In this document: positions 1-6,974 of the stretch, one piece after another | Position numbering within the stretch: position 1 is the first letter of the stretch | Layout: the number at the start of each line of letters is the position of its first letter | DNA from: an uncultured Bacteroidales bacterium | Lineage (GTDB): Bacteria > Bacteroidota > Bacteroidia > Bacteroidales > Bacteroidaceae | NCBI GenBank assembly: GCA_902801485.1 | Contig: CADCIP010000018.1 | Coordinates: 1 to 64,000 of the forward strand | DNA length: 64,000 nucleotides | Reading direction: 5' to 3' | Notes under the pieces: model-generated | Database searches by the model: none | Told to the model about the DNA's origin: nothing | What the model saw: only the letters and a program-made list of their open reading frames with translations | Position numbers and translations under genes: made by a program

Positions 1-87
1 ATTGCAAGCAAGAGGAAATTCTGTGGATGGAACGAGGAAACCAGGGACATTGTCCTAGGCATCAAAAAGCAATGTCAAAACTATTGA
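1..87 (+). CDS. Possible 3' end of a gene cut by the window edge
   Basis: Frame 1 is open from the first base to a TGA at 85-87 and encodes 28 residues ending GIKKQCQNY. The run is too short to assign a family or to be sure it is coding. It lies on the same strand as the HU-like gene that follows, with about 100 bp of non-coding sequence between. Confidence 0.25.
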   Translation: MASKRKFCGWNEETRDIVLGIKKQCQNY

Positions 88-118
88 GCGTCTGCCCTGT
101 GCAGAAATATCATTCTCT

Positions 119-159
119 CTTGAAAAATTCCTGTATTCTCTGGAAAATATATATATTTG
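119..159 (+). promoter_or_regulatory. Hybrid promoter of the HU-like gene
   Basis: The stretch carries ATTCTCTGGAAA, which matches the left part of the island's recurrent 30-bp element (copy at 605), followed by a TA repeat that ends in a perfect Bacteroidetes -7 box TATATTTG at 152-159. It combines features of the island element and of an ordinary promoter. The ATG at 196 lies 36 bp downstream. Confidence 0.5.
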
Positions 160-195
160 CATCAAAATTCAACAAACGTAAACATTCAGAATATT

Positions 196-588
196 ATGAA
201 ATATAGAATCAAAAAGGAGACCAAGCCTACATTACCTACATTCGGCAAGTATAAGGCTGTTGCTGTACATGATAAAACCATTGATAGCAGACAAATCCTG
301 GAGGAAACAGCCCAACGTATGCATATCAATCAGGGAACCATTCATGGTGTTATTATGTGTTTGGCGGAAGTCGTCAACAATCATCTGCGCGAGGGCGACC
401 GTGTTCGTCTTCCTGACTGGGGTATGATGAAGCTGGAAATTGAGAGCGAGAAGGTTGATGACCCTAAGAGTTTTCGTGCCAAAAAGCACATTCGTGGTGT
501 CCGCCTTCATTTCCTGCCCCAAAGCTACGAAGGCACTCAGGAACTCTACGAAGGCATCACTTTTGAGAAGGACAAATATTCCACCTAA
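196..588 (+). CDS. HU/IHF-like DNA-binding protein
   Basis: A 130-aa protein of the HU-fold family found in Bacteroidetes, about 40 residues longer than classical HU. The N-terminal half has the helical pattern of the HU dimerisation arm (ILEETAQRMHINQGTIHGVI), followed by GDRVRLPDWGMMKLEIES, which corresponds to the HU beta segment. The likely role is DNA bending or nucleoid structuring; this rests on the family, not on a test. An open frame extends upstream to a TTG at 157, but that codon lies inside the -7 box, so the ATG at 196 (MKYRIKK) is the better start. It is the first gene of the + strand island and could be an architectural factor for the shared promoters. It differs from the 87-aa housekeeping HU at 48.1 kb. 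Confidence 0.75.
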   Translation: MKYRIKKETKPTLPTFGKYKAVAVHDKTIDSRQILEETAQRMHINQGTIHGVIMCLAEVVNNHLREGDRVRLPDWGMMKLEIESEKVDDPKSFRAKKHIRGVRLHFLPQSYEGTQELYEGITFEKDKYST

Positions 589-604
589 TTTTTTCCCCAA
601 TCTT

Positions 605-634
605 TTGAATTTCTCTGGAAATTTGACTATATTA
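605..634 (+). promoter_or_regulatory. Island 30-bp promoter element, copy B
   Basis: TTGAATTTCTCTGG then AAATTTGACTATATTA. A TTGAAT hexamer and a TATATT hexamer are 17 bp apart. It ends 55 bp before the ATG at 689. It aligns base for base with the copy at 2223. Confidence 0.7.
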
Positions 635-688
635 GAAAGGAATAATTACAAAACCAAATAAAACAAAGATAAATAAAAAAGTTTAGAT

Positions 689-2032
689 ATGCATATCAAT
701 GAAGTAGAAAGAATCCTCAAGGATTCTATTGATGGAAAAGAAAAACAGTACGAGGTCAAAAGATATTGTGACCACATCTGTTGCGAGTCTGATTTTGTGT
801 TGCTTTATGACGGTATGGAATTTGCCTATATCAAATTTGACGAAAAAGGTAACATGAAAAAGAAGCAAATGAATATCCATGAAGAGAAAATGGGTACTGC
901 TTCTTTCTATATTGTCATCAAAGATTCTGACGAGTTTATTCCTATTGACCTGCCTTGTAAGGTATATCCAAGGAATAATATGAATACTGTATTTGAATGT
1001 TCGACAGACAACTTGCTGCAAAAACTATGTGATTATCGCTCAACCCAATACACTCCATTGAATATAGAGAAAGTTGCCGAGTTTTTCGAAAAGACCCTTT
1101 CTTCCTTGATAAGAGGAAGGATGCAGGCGTTTATGTCAAAAATAAGAGAAGAAACAAACCTTGCGGACGTCATTGAGGACCATGATACTTATTTTATGCT
1201 TACTCCAAAATATGAGCGTCTGTTTTTTTGCTCACTGCTTGGCAGTACATCTGGAGCACCTAAAAGAGTATGTAGATATACTAGTTTGTCATCGTTATTC
1301 CGCATGCTCTCGGAAGCAAAACAGAGTATGTGTAGTACCATATGTATGAACGATAAAACCGAAAATGACTATTCTATCAAGTATATAAGCGATGCAGTAC
1401 CATTATCGAATGTTATTCAGAGAATGGAAGCCAGATCACCTAAGACAGATGCCCAATCTATGAGTTTTATTCTTTCTGGGAGCAGGATGGGGAAAAAAGA
1501 TGACCTTAATATGTGGAGACTTTATGGTGATGACTCCAAAGGTGTTTGTCTTTGGTATGAAATCGAGGACATGCCCGATAACTTTTTCCTTTCAAGAGTA
1601 AGCTACGCAAAGAATGAAACCCATGCAGAGTTAGCCTATCTTGCCAGCAAGATGGGTAGGGCGGTTTGTGGCAGGAATTTCGAGGTTCGCAACCTGAATA
1701 GTTGGCTACACTTTTTCAAACCTGCGGAATACGCTATAGAAGAGGAAATACGATTGTTATATGAGATGCCCGATGTGAATATGCTTGAATCACTCTATGG
1801 CAAATGGATATTGAATTCAGATAATGGTATCATCGCTCCTGTCGTAAGTTTCTCTGTTGATAAAAAGAACTGCCAATTCCCCTTGGTATTAAGCCGAATC
1901 ATTTTAGGTCCCAATCTGCGAGAACGTAACATAAACATAGAGCAACTGCGCTTAATGATAAAAAACAAGCAGATTAAAGTGGCAGACGATTTTGAAATTG
2001 CGTTTTCAACTATAGAAAGTTATCGGAAATGA
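689..2032 (+). CDS. DUF2971 domain protein
   Basis: A 447-aa protein. The C-terminal half (about residues 195-440) matches DUF2971: an RYTSLSSLFRML opening followed by MNDKTEND, then the hallmark MWRLYGDDSKGVCLWYEI near residue 273, then a FKPAEYAIEEEIRLLYE segment. The N-terminal about 190 residues are not recognised. DUF2971 has no established activity, though such proteins are often found in bacterial defence neighbourhoods (general knowledge, not shown here). The start ATG follows an AT-rich leader behind island element B. A possible 46-aa ORF begins 10 bp after the stop and would be co-transcribed. Confidence 0.7.
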   Translation: MHINEVERILKDSIDGKEKQYEVKRYCDHICCESDFVLLYDGMEFAYIKFDEKGNMKKKQMNIHEEKMGTASFYIVIKDSDEFIPIDLPCKVYPRNNMNTVFECSTDNLLQKLCDYRSTQYTPLNIEKVAEFFEKTLSSLIRGRMQAFMSKIREETNLADVIEDHDTYFMLTPKYERLFFCSLLGSTSGAPKRVCRYTSLSSLFRMLSEAKQSMCSTICMNDKTENDYSIKYISDAVPLSNVIQRMEARSPKTDAQSMSFILSGSRMGKKDDLNMWRLYGDDSKGVCLWYEIEDMPDNFFLSRVSYAKNETHAELAYLASKMGRAVCGRNFEVRNLNSWLHFFKPAEYAIEEEIRLLYEMPDVNMLESLYGKWILNSDNGIIAPVVSFSVDKKNCQFPLVLSRIILGPNLRERNINIEQLRLMIKNKQIKVADDFEIAFSTIESYRK

Positions 2033-2042
2033 TTACTTGCTG

Positions 2043-2183
2043 ATGGACGGTGATACAGCAAGCGATACCAGTCTGATAGAACCCGCCGACAAGAAATGGC
2101 TGATGGAATTGGTTGAGAAGCGCAGGTTAAAACGCGAAGAGGACTGGGGCAGTGAGAATGATGTCGATGAGTTGCCACGTTAA
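2043..2183 (+). CDS. Small charged ORF after the DUF2971 gene
   Basis: Encodes 46 residues (MDGDTASDTSLIEPADKK to NDVDELPR), rich in acidic and basic residues, with a helical stretch WLMELVEKRRLKREEDW. It begins 10 bp after the stop of the DUF2971 gene and ends before the next promoter element. The tight spacing and lack of stops suggest a translated small protein. No family is recognised. It could also be a degraded remnant. Confidence 0.4.
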   Translation: MDGDTASDTSLIEPADKKWLMELVEKRRLKREEDWGSENDVDELPR

Positions 2184-2222
2184 AAGTATCTTTTTGTCAC
2201 CATAAACAAGTTGCTGTGATTT

Positions 2223-2252
2223 TTGAATTTCTCTGGCAAAGTGACTATATTA
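2223..2252 (+). promoter_or_regulatory. Island 30-bp promoter element, copy C
   Basis: TTGAATTTCTCTGG then CAAAGTGACTATATTA. It matches the consensus at almost every position. It lies 113 bp before the truncated DUF2779 start at 2366, so it probably once drove that gene and may now drive the gene at 2478. Confidence 0.7.
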
Positions 2253-2365
2253 GGAAAGAATGAACTGAAAATGGGTGGGTAATACAAATTATTATCTCCT
2301 AATAGCGATACTTTCAAAAATAATACCTAATTTTGGAACGAAATGAAACCTTAGAAACTAAATCC

Positions 2366-2459
2366 ATGAAAGGACTATCTAAATCACGTTATACAGCTTT
2401 TTGTCAATGTCCCAAGAACCTCTGGGCTGAAGGTCTATAAACTAGAAGAAACAATCTAA
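2366..2459 (+). pseudogene. Truncated N-terminus of a DUF2779-type protein
   Basis: The ATG at 2366 opens MKGLSKSRYTAFCQCPKNLW, which resembles the LSKSR...QCPKxLW start of DUF2779 proteins. These carry a Cas4-like PD-(D/E)XK domain with an Fe-S cluster cysteine in this motif. The frame then breaks: one extra G in the CTCTGGG run gives a stop at 2438-2440. Without that base it would read LWLKVYKLEETI and stop at 2457-2459. No further homologous sequence follows, so both a frameshift and a large deletion occurred. The family assignment rests on about 30 residues. Confidence 0.5.
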
Positions 2460-2477
2460 ACGAAATATAACCTCGCG

Positions 2478-2975
2478 ATGTATAGGCAATCGCAAAGACG
2501 GAATATGTTAATAATCAACAAAACTGTTTACTTTGAGTCTGATGCTGAATTTGAAGATTTCAGCATCGCCCCATATATCACCATTGAGCAAGGTGCCACA
2601 TCTGTTCCGGATGGAGATTATTCAGATTTATATAAGCAGTATCTTGCAGAAGGAAAATCATTTGTCATAATGGATGAGGATTCTATTATATATAAACGAC
2701 AAGTTGTCTGTAAAAGAGTTCCACTCAAGATGGATGGCAGCCCCATCAGACGTGATGATTGTCTTGTTCAATTACGTGTAAAGAATCTTGAGCCATGGTT
2801 TGATGATATGCTTATGCCTGAGGATTTGGATCCCCAAGAAAGAGAAGCCATTACCAAACTTATTAACAATAATCCTCAAGTGACATATAAACAGATTGCT
2901 GAGACTTTGAACACAAGTGAGGAAGAAGCCCTTGGCATCTTTAAATGGTGGCAAAAAAAAGGAATAATAAAATAA
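2478..2975 (+). CDS. Hypothetical protein with a possible C-terminal helix-turn-helix
   Basis: 165 residues as read from the ATG at 2478; an ATG at 2505 (MLIINKTVYFESD) gives 156 residues and looks more like a natural start. The last 45 residues (EREAITKLINNNPQVTYKQIAETLNTSEEEALGIFKWWQKKGIIK, split here as one segment at about 121-165) have the spacing of a winged helix-turn-helix: a helix, a turn after NNNPQVTY, then IAETLNTS and a basic end. If so, this is one of few candidate DNA-binding regulators in the island. The N-terminal part is not recognised. It follows the DUF2779 remnant. Confidence 0.6.
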   Translation: MYRQSQRRNMLIINKTVYFESDAEFEDFSIAPYITIEQGATSVPDGDYSDLYKQYLAEGKSFVIMDEDSIIYKRQVVCKRVPLKMDGSPIRRDDCLVQLRVKNLEPWFDDMLMPEDLDPQEREAITKLINNNPQVTYKQIAETLNTSEEEALGIFKWWQKKGIIK

Positions 2976-3117
2976 AAAATGGGAAACCATGTAGAATAAA
3001 AAAACGTTATGGCAATTAATGTTTTTTGTCTTTCTTTAAATTATTCAAAAGAAAATGCTATATTTATAGGCAAAAAGCAAAAATTAACTCTCAAGGAATC
3101 GTGTCAGCTATTAAGAT

Positions 3118-3300
3118 ATGGAAGCCATTGGTATCTTACTTCTTCTCATCCTTGCTTTTGTGTTCTTTGGCCTAGCAGGTTGGGTACTGAAAGCATTGGG
3201 TGTTGTGTTTGACTTTCTCCAGGAGGGGTGCTCCACCAGTTTCGGTTGCCTTTTCTGGGTTTTTGTTGCAATTTTGATACTAATTGGATTGGCTATGTAG
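3118..3300 (+). CDS. Small hydrophobic membrane protein
   Basis: 60 residues with two clear membrane segments: residues 4-23 (IGILLLLILAFVFFGLAGWV) and about 42-59 (FGCLFWVFVAILILIGLA), separated by a short loop with two cysteines. No family is recognised. An overlapping frame at 3009-3212 is less credible because it lacks a coherent composition. It lies between the 2478 gene and element D with no promoter of the island type, so it may be part of the preceding transcript. Confidence 0.55.
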   Translation: MEAIGILLLLILAFVFFGLAGWVLKALGVVFDFLQEGCSTSFGCLFWVFVAILILIGLAM

Positions 3301-3320
3301 AAAAATAATGAACGACTTCT

Positions 3321-3350
3321 TTGAATTTTCCTTGCTAAGTGACTATATTA
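3321..3350 (+). promoter_or_regulatory. Island 30-bp promoter element, copy D
   Basis: TTGAATTTTCCTTGCT then AAGTGACTATATTA. It ends 26 bp before the ATG at 3377. Confidence 0.7.
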
Positions 3351-3376
3351 TTGTATAACGTTTAAAACCAGACAAT

Positions 3377-4204
3377 ATGAACACAAACATTGAAAGACTG
3401 AGCCAGATGCTCAAAAGGCATTCCCACTTCTGGACAGAAGCCTTCAAGGACGAGGAAACAGGCGAAGATGTGTCTATAGAAAGAAGGGATATTCTCGACC
3501 CTGACCTCTCCGATGAAGAGCGGCAACTCATTAAAGCTATTGCTGCGGACATTCCCAACCTAACAGATGACGAACTCCATCAATTCAGGGAAGATATAAT
3601 GCCTTTCGACAGTGAGACGATAGACCTGATATACATTGAACGTGTTCGGCGAGGAGAAGAAAGTCTGGCTGAATCTATCGAGGATGTGCCTACGTTGCGA
3701 GTACTCTGCGACAAGGGGAACCGTTGGGCTGCCTATGCTCTGTTCCAAAAATACTATTTGGGCGATGAGAAGCAGGGCATCTTCATCAACAGGCAGAAAG
3801 CCAAGGGATACTACGACTTGGCTGGTGAAATTCCTTATAAAGACAAATGGGACGACAGCGATGACCCAGGCGAACCTAATCCCGGCACCTACGAGTATGT
3901 CCTCACAGGCAATGCCACAAGTCTTGATGCCGTGGAAACTCTCATCCGCGACCTCTGCAAGCGCTTTGGAATACCGGAGAACGAGGAGGACGGACTGGGT
4001 CTCTATGTGCCCCAACGCGCACTGATGAAAGTGCTTGTAGGCAGCGATACGGAATATTATCGCGGCAACATTCTTTATCTGAACCGCGAAGCACCCGACC
4101 GCCTCGTCATTACTTCAGAAGCTGACAATGGCGATCCACTACTCTATGCTCTCCGCCAAGCATATACGAACCTGGATGTTGAGATAAAGAAAACGGAATG
4201 GTAA
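3377..4204 (+). CDS. Sel1-repeat-like hypothetical protein
   Basis: 275 residues, acidic. Residues about 109-150 (LRVLCDKGNRWAAYALFQKYY through KAKGYYDLA) fit one Sel1/TPR-like helical repeat, a protein-binding scaffold. The flanking regions are not recognised. The last third has a YVPQRALMKVLVGSDTEYYRGNILYLN segment of unknown meaning. The gene stands alone between elements D and E, so it is a single-gene unit of the regulon. A role as a binding partner of one of the island ATPases is possible but is inference only. Confidence 0.65.
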   Translation: MNTNIERLSQMLKRHSHFWTEAFKDEETGEDVSIERRDILDPDLSDEERQLIKAIAADIPNLTDDELHQFREDIMPFDSETIDLIYIERVRRGEESLAESIEDVPTLRVLCDKGNRWAAYALFQKYYLGDEKQGIFINRQKAKGYYDLAGEIPYKDKWDDSDDPGEPNPGTYEYVLTGNATSLDAVETLIRDLCKRFGIPENEEDGLGLYVPQRALMKVLVGSDTEYYRGNILYLNREAPDRLVITSEADNGDPLLYALRQAYTNLDVEIKKTEW

Positions 4205-4243
4205 ATCCTATCTTCGTATATGAGTAAAAAAAAGAAGTAAACT

Positions 4244-4273
4244 TTGAATTTTCAGACAGATGTGACTATATTA
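4244..4273 (+). promoter_or_regulatory. Island 30-bp promoter element, copy E
   Basis: TTGAATTTTCAGACAG then ATGTGACTATATTA. It ends 29 bp before the ATG of the nuclease gene at 4303. Confidence 0.7.
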
Positions 4274-4302
4274 TAAATATAAACCCGAAAACAAAGAAAA
4301 TC

Positions 4303-5712
4303 ATGGAAACAACAAACCATTTTAAGTACAACATTATTGAAATAGCCAACAAGATTGAAGGGCAGAGGAATAAATCTAAGCATCAATTGCCGTACAATGT
4401 GTTTACCATGTGGGGAATGAGCGAAAACGATCATACGAAGTTGCTACTGGCATTACTTCGTTACCAAGACTCGACTGGACGCTACCCTCTACTGAATAGT
4501 TTCCTGAACAGATTCACAAAAGGGCGTGACAAAATGATTCACTATCAGAACCCTTCGGATGTTATTATTCGCTTCAATCCACGATATGACAAGGATGATA
4601 AACACAGTTTCATTGACGGACTCATCATGTTTTCCGCACAAGGAAAGCGAATAGCCATCATCATGGAGAACAAGATTTTTGATGCTCCCGACCAAAAGGA
4701 CCAAATACGCCGCTATATAACCCACATGACAACTGAAGAGCATATTGCATTGGAAAATGTATGGGTGTTATATATTACCGGAACAGGTACGAAGGAAATT
4801 GATGAATGCAGTTATCATCCAAATGAAGAGTCTGAAGCAACAAATATCGGCCGACGCTTTATCACTCTTACTTATTACGAGGATATCATAGAATGGCTGA
4901 AGCAGGATGTCCTTGAGCATCGCATTTACCCGGAATCACTGGCAAGTATCGTTCGCGCATACGTTGAGTCTCTGGAGAAGGATATCTTTTGCGAAGACAA
5001 AACAGATGCGTGGCGAAAAGACATGCTGTGCAATATTTTAATAGGCTCAGGACATCTCAATGTGAATAAGATGACCGACCGCGATTTCGACTGTCTCTAT
5101 TCTTTCCGCGATTCTGTACAAGAGGTACGCAATGAAATGGCTAAAACTAATAGGGATGAAAAAGATATTCGTGCTGTTGATAATCTGTATGGAGTAATAA
5201 GAGACCTTATCCATGATATAGAGCAACAGGCCTTTGGCGAATTTGAAAGAATCAGTACAGAGATTCTGAACAGCTGGTGGAAGAAAGAACTGAAGAAGTA
5301 TAAGGGAGCACAATGGATTGCCAAGCATCGTGGCCTACGTAGTGACAAAGGATTTGTACAGATAGGTCTTTCCGCAGAATGGGGTACGGCTCATTTGGAA
5401 TGGATTCCCATCAGTGCAAAAAGAATGTGCCTCGGAAATGAATATCAATTGGAATTGCATATTGAAAACGACAAGGCTCTTGCTGACAAATGGCGCAAGG
5501 AACTGAATAGCAATGCCATTTTGCTGCCAGCAAATAACTGCGAAAAAGTAAAAGCTGGCACCAGCAGGCTGCTTCGCTATAAGTTTCAGACTTCAAAACC
5601 AATTGCGAAGATGAGCAAAAAGGAATTGACAGAATTCCTAACTGGAGTTTATACCAAAGAATTGAATTATTGCTGCAGAATGCTTGTTGAGCATTTCAAT
5701 GATTACAAATGA
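4303..5712 (+). CDS. PD-(D/E)XK nuclease family protein
   Basis: 469 residues. The catalytic core matches the PDDEXK_4 family: D105 in FIDGLIMF, then IIMENKIFDAPDQKDQIRRY with E122-x-K124, and a downstream Q and Y in the QIRRY helix typical of the family. The N-terminus has a helical lead with GMSENDHTKLLLALL, the same position where family members carry their S/N-E-xxHS-type motif. The C-terminal 200 residues are not recognised and could bind a substrate or partner. Predicted activity is metal-dependent DNA cleavage. Many relatives are defence nucleases, but the target here is unknown. It is followed by a 77-aa coiled-coil protein, probably in the same transcript. Confidence 0.75.
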   Translation: METTNHFKYNIIEIANKIEGQRNKSKHQLPYNVFTMWGMSENDHTKLLLALLRYQDSTGRYPLLNSFLNRFTKGRDKMIHYQNPSDVIIRFNPRYDKDDKHSFIDGLIMFSAQGKRIAIIMENKIFDAPDQKDQIRRYITHMTTEEHIALENVWVLYITGTGTKEIDECSYHPNEESEATNIGRRFITLTYYEDIIEWLKQDVLEHRIYPESLASIVRAYVESLEKDIFCEDKTDAWRKDMLCNILIGSGHLNVNKMTDRDFDCLYSFRDSVQEVRNEMAKTNRDEKDIRAVDNLYGVIRDLIHDIEQQAFGEFERISTEILNSWWKKELKKYKGAQWIAKHRGLRSDKGFVQIGLSAEWGTAHLEWIPISAKRMCLGNEYQLELHIENDKALADKWRKELNSNAILLPANNCEKVKAGTSRLLRYKFQTSKPIAKMSKKELTEFLTGVYTKELNYCCRMLVEHFNDYK

Positions 5713-5783
5713 ATATATTAGATGTCTCTTCAGAGTGTTTATAATTAATTCTTGTAATTGGTTTAGTAGTAAAATAGTAGGTG

Positions 5784-6017
5784 ATGACTATAGAGCAGAT
5801 TCGGCAGCAAGCCCACGATATGCGAAAGGCTGCAAAGGAATTGCAACGGAAGATGCAGGAGGTGACTGATCCTGAGGAACGGAAGCAACTGGCTCGCAGA
5901 GTGAACGAACTGTTCGTAGAGGCAAGTTCCTTGAGGGACGAGGCCAAGCATCACCATTACTGGGATGAAAGCATCGAAAGGGACTTCCGTTGTATAGAAA
6001 CCGATTTGGAGGATTAA
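5784..6017 (+). CDS. Small coiled-coil protein
   Basis: 77 residues, almost wholly helical and charged, with heptad-like spacing (IRQQAHDMRKAAKELQRKMQ, then ELFVEASSLRDEAKHHHYWD). A GTG at 5781 immediately precedes the ATG; the ATG is preferred. It lies 71 bp after the nuclease stop without an island element between, so it may be the nuclease's operon partner. No family is recognised. Confidence 0.55.
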   Translation: MTIEQIRQQAHDMRKAAKELQRKMQEVTDPEERKQLARRVNELFVEASSLRDEAKHHHYWDESIERDFRCIETDLED

Positions 6018-6049
6018 TTGAGATTAAATTTTCCGAAGTAATTATATTA
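6018..6049 (+). promoter_or_regulatory. Island promoter element, divergent copy F
   Basis: AAATTTTCCG and TATATTATTA are recognisable, but GTGAC is replaced by GTAAT and the spacing is irregular. It ends 25 bp before the ATG at 6075, the same distance as the well-conserved copies. Confidence 0.45.
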
Positions 6050-6074
6050 TTAACAATCCTAAAAACAAACTATT

Positions 6075-6485
6075 ATGGAATTGACTATTGATTCTAAAAA
6101 GTTTATCAACCAGGTTGACGAACTTTACCAAGTGGCGCTCAATGAGACGGCTTCACTTCTGAAGAACAATCCGAATGGTAGCTACATCGCCGTCCCGGAA
6201 TGGGAGGATGAAGTGGACACCAGAGATTGGAACGACGTGCCCATAGCAATTTGGGCTGTAGGTCTGAATAGCGACGGTCATATTTGCGTCAAAGCCTGTG
6301 TCATGAACGTTGGTTACGGCTATTCTGGTGATGAATTCTCCAATGACTGGGAAGACATCACAGAGCACAAGATTGAAGCTACGTGCTATCCGGAGCTCTT
6401 CCGTTTCGTTGCAGAGAACTTAGACAAAGCTACAACGAAGGAAGAAGCCGACAAAGTCAAGTTGGATGAAGAAGATGAAGATTGA
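6075..6485 (+). CDS. Acidic hypothetical protein
   Basis: 136 residues with a strongly acidic tail (DKVKLDEEDED). The central part alternates strands (IAIWAVGLNSDGHICVKACV, then a Gly/Tyr-rich turn VGYGYSGDEF). No family is recognised. It is the first gene of the longest island operon candidate (6075 to 11157), but a strong hairpin with a T-run separates it from the next gene, so downstream expression may be attenuated. Confidence 0.6.
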   Translation: MELTIDSKKFINQVDELYQVALNETASLLKNNPNGSYIAVPEWEDEVDTRDWNDVPIAIWAVGLNSDGHICVKACVMNVGYGYSGDEFSNDWEDITEHKIEATCYPELFRFVAENLDKATTKEEADKVKLDEEDED

Positions 6486-6549
6486 CAACGTGGCGTTGTA
6501 ATAACGAACATCAAAGAACCAGTCGTGGAAAGCTCCGAATAAGCGAGAG

Positions 6550-6683
6550 CAGAGTGAAGCATGCTTCGACTCTGCCGAGCATGAGGAACTTCGACCAAAG
6601 GTCAAAGCTCTTCCTATAGAGCCGGAGGCTGGCAGGCATCTTTCTCATCCTGTAGTAGAAAGGTCTTGGGATGCCATTTTTTT
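6550..6683 (+). terminator. Structured intercistronic region with terminator-like hairpin
   Basis: Between the genes at 6075 and 6691 lie a near-perfect hairpin at 6550-6574 (CAGAGTGAAGCATGC with its complement TTCGACTCTG) and a second stem in which GGCATCTTTCT at 6635-6645 pairs with AGAAAG (6657-6662) and GATGCC (6670-6675). The second stem is followed by ATTTTTTTG. This looks like an intrinsic terminator or attenuator placed 7 bp before the next start codon. Confidence 0.5.
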
Positions 6684-6690
6684 GAATACT

Positions 6691-6972
6691 ATGCAAGACT
6701 GGAACAAATACGTCGAAAGACCTTATCAAGAAGTTCTTGAAGAACTGAAGGCAGAAGGTTATCAGGTGGTGAGTGATGGCCTCATTGCCTGTTATAGGAA
6801 TGTCGATCTGCAAAAAAGCGACTTAAAAATCCGGCTGGTGTGTGCGTCATTCGATATGGATGACTTTGATGAGAAACTTAACGATAAAGAGAGAACCTAC
6901 AAGTTGGACGATGTCGATTGGTACACGTTTGAAATCCATGATGAAGAAGGGAATTTATTAACTGATGATTGA
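6691..6972 (+). CDS. Small acidic hypothetical protein
   Basis: 93 residues from the ATG at 6691 (MQDWNKYVERPYQEVLEE). A TTG at 6682 is open in frame but lies in the T-run of the upstream hairpin. The protein is acidic and predicted alpha/beta, ending EEGNLLTDD. Its stop codon nearly abuts the next ATG at 6975, so the two are translationally linked. No family is recognised. Confidence 0.55.
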   Translation: MQDWNKYVERPYQEVLEELKAEGYQVVSDGLIACYRNVDLQKSDLKIRLVCASFDMDDFDEKLNDKERTYKLDDVDWYTFEIHDEEGNLLTDD

Positions 6973-6974
6973 AC

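Noticed and set aside
3009-3212. Open frame of 67 codons
   Set aside because: It overlaps the more convincing membrane protein at 3118-3300 and has no coherent features.
5684-5869. Open frame at the end of the nuclease gene
   Set aside because: It overlaps the nuclease 3' end and the coiled-coil gene in another frame; a shadow frame.
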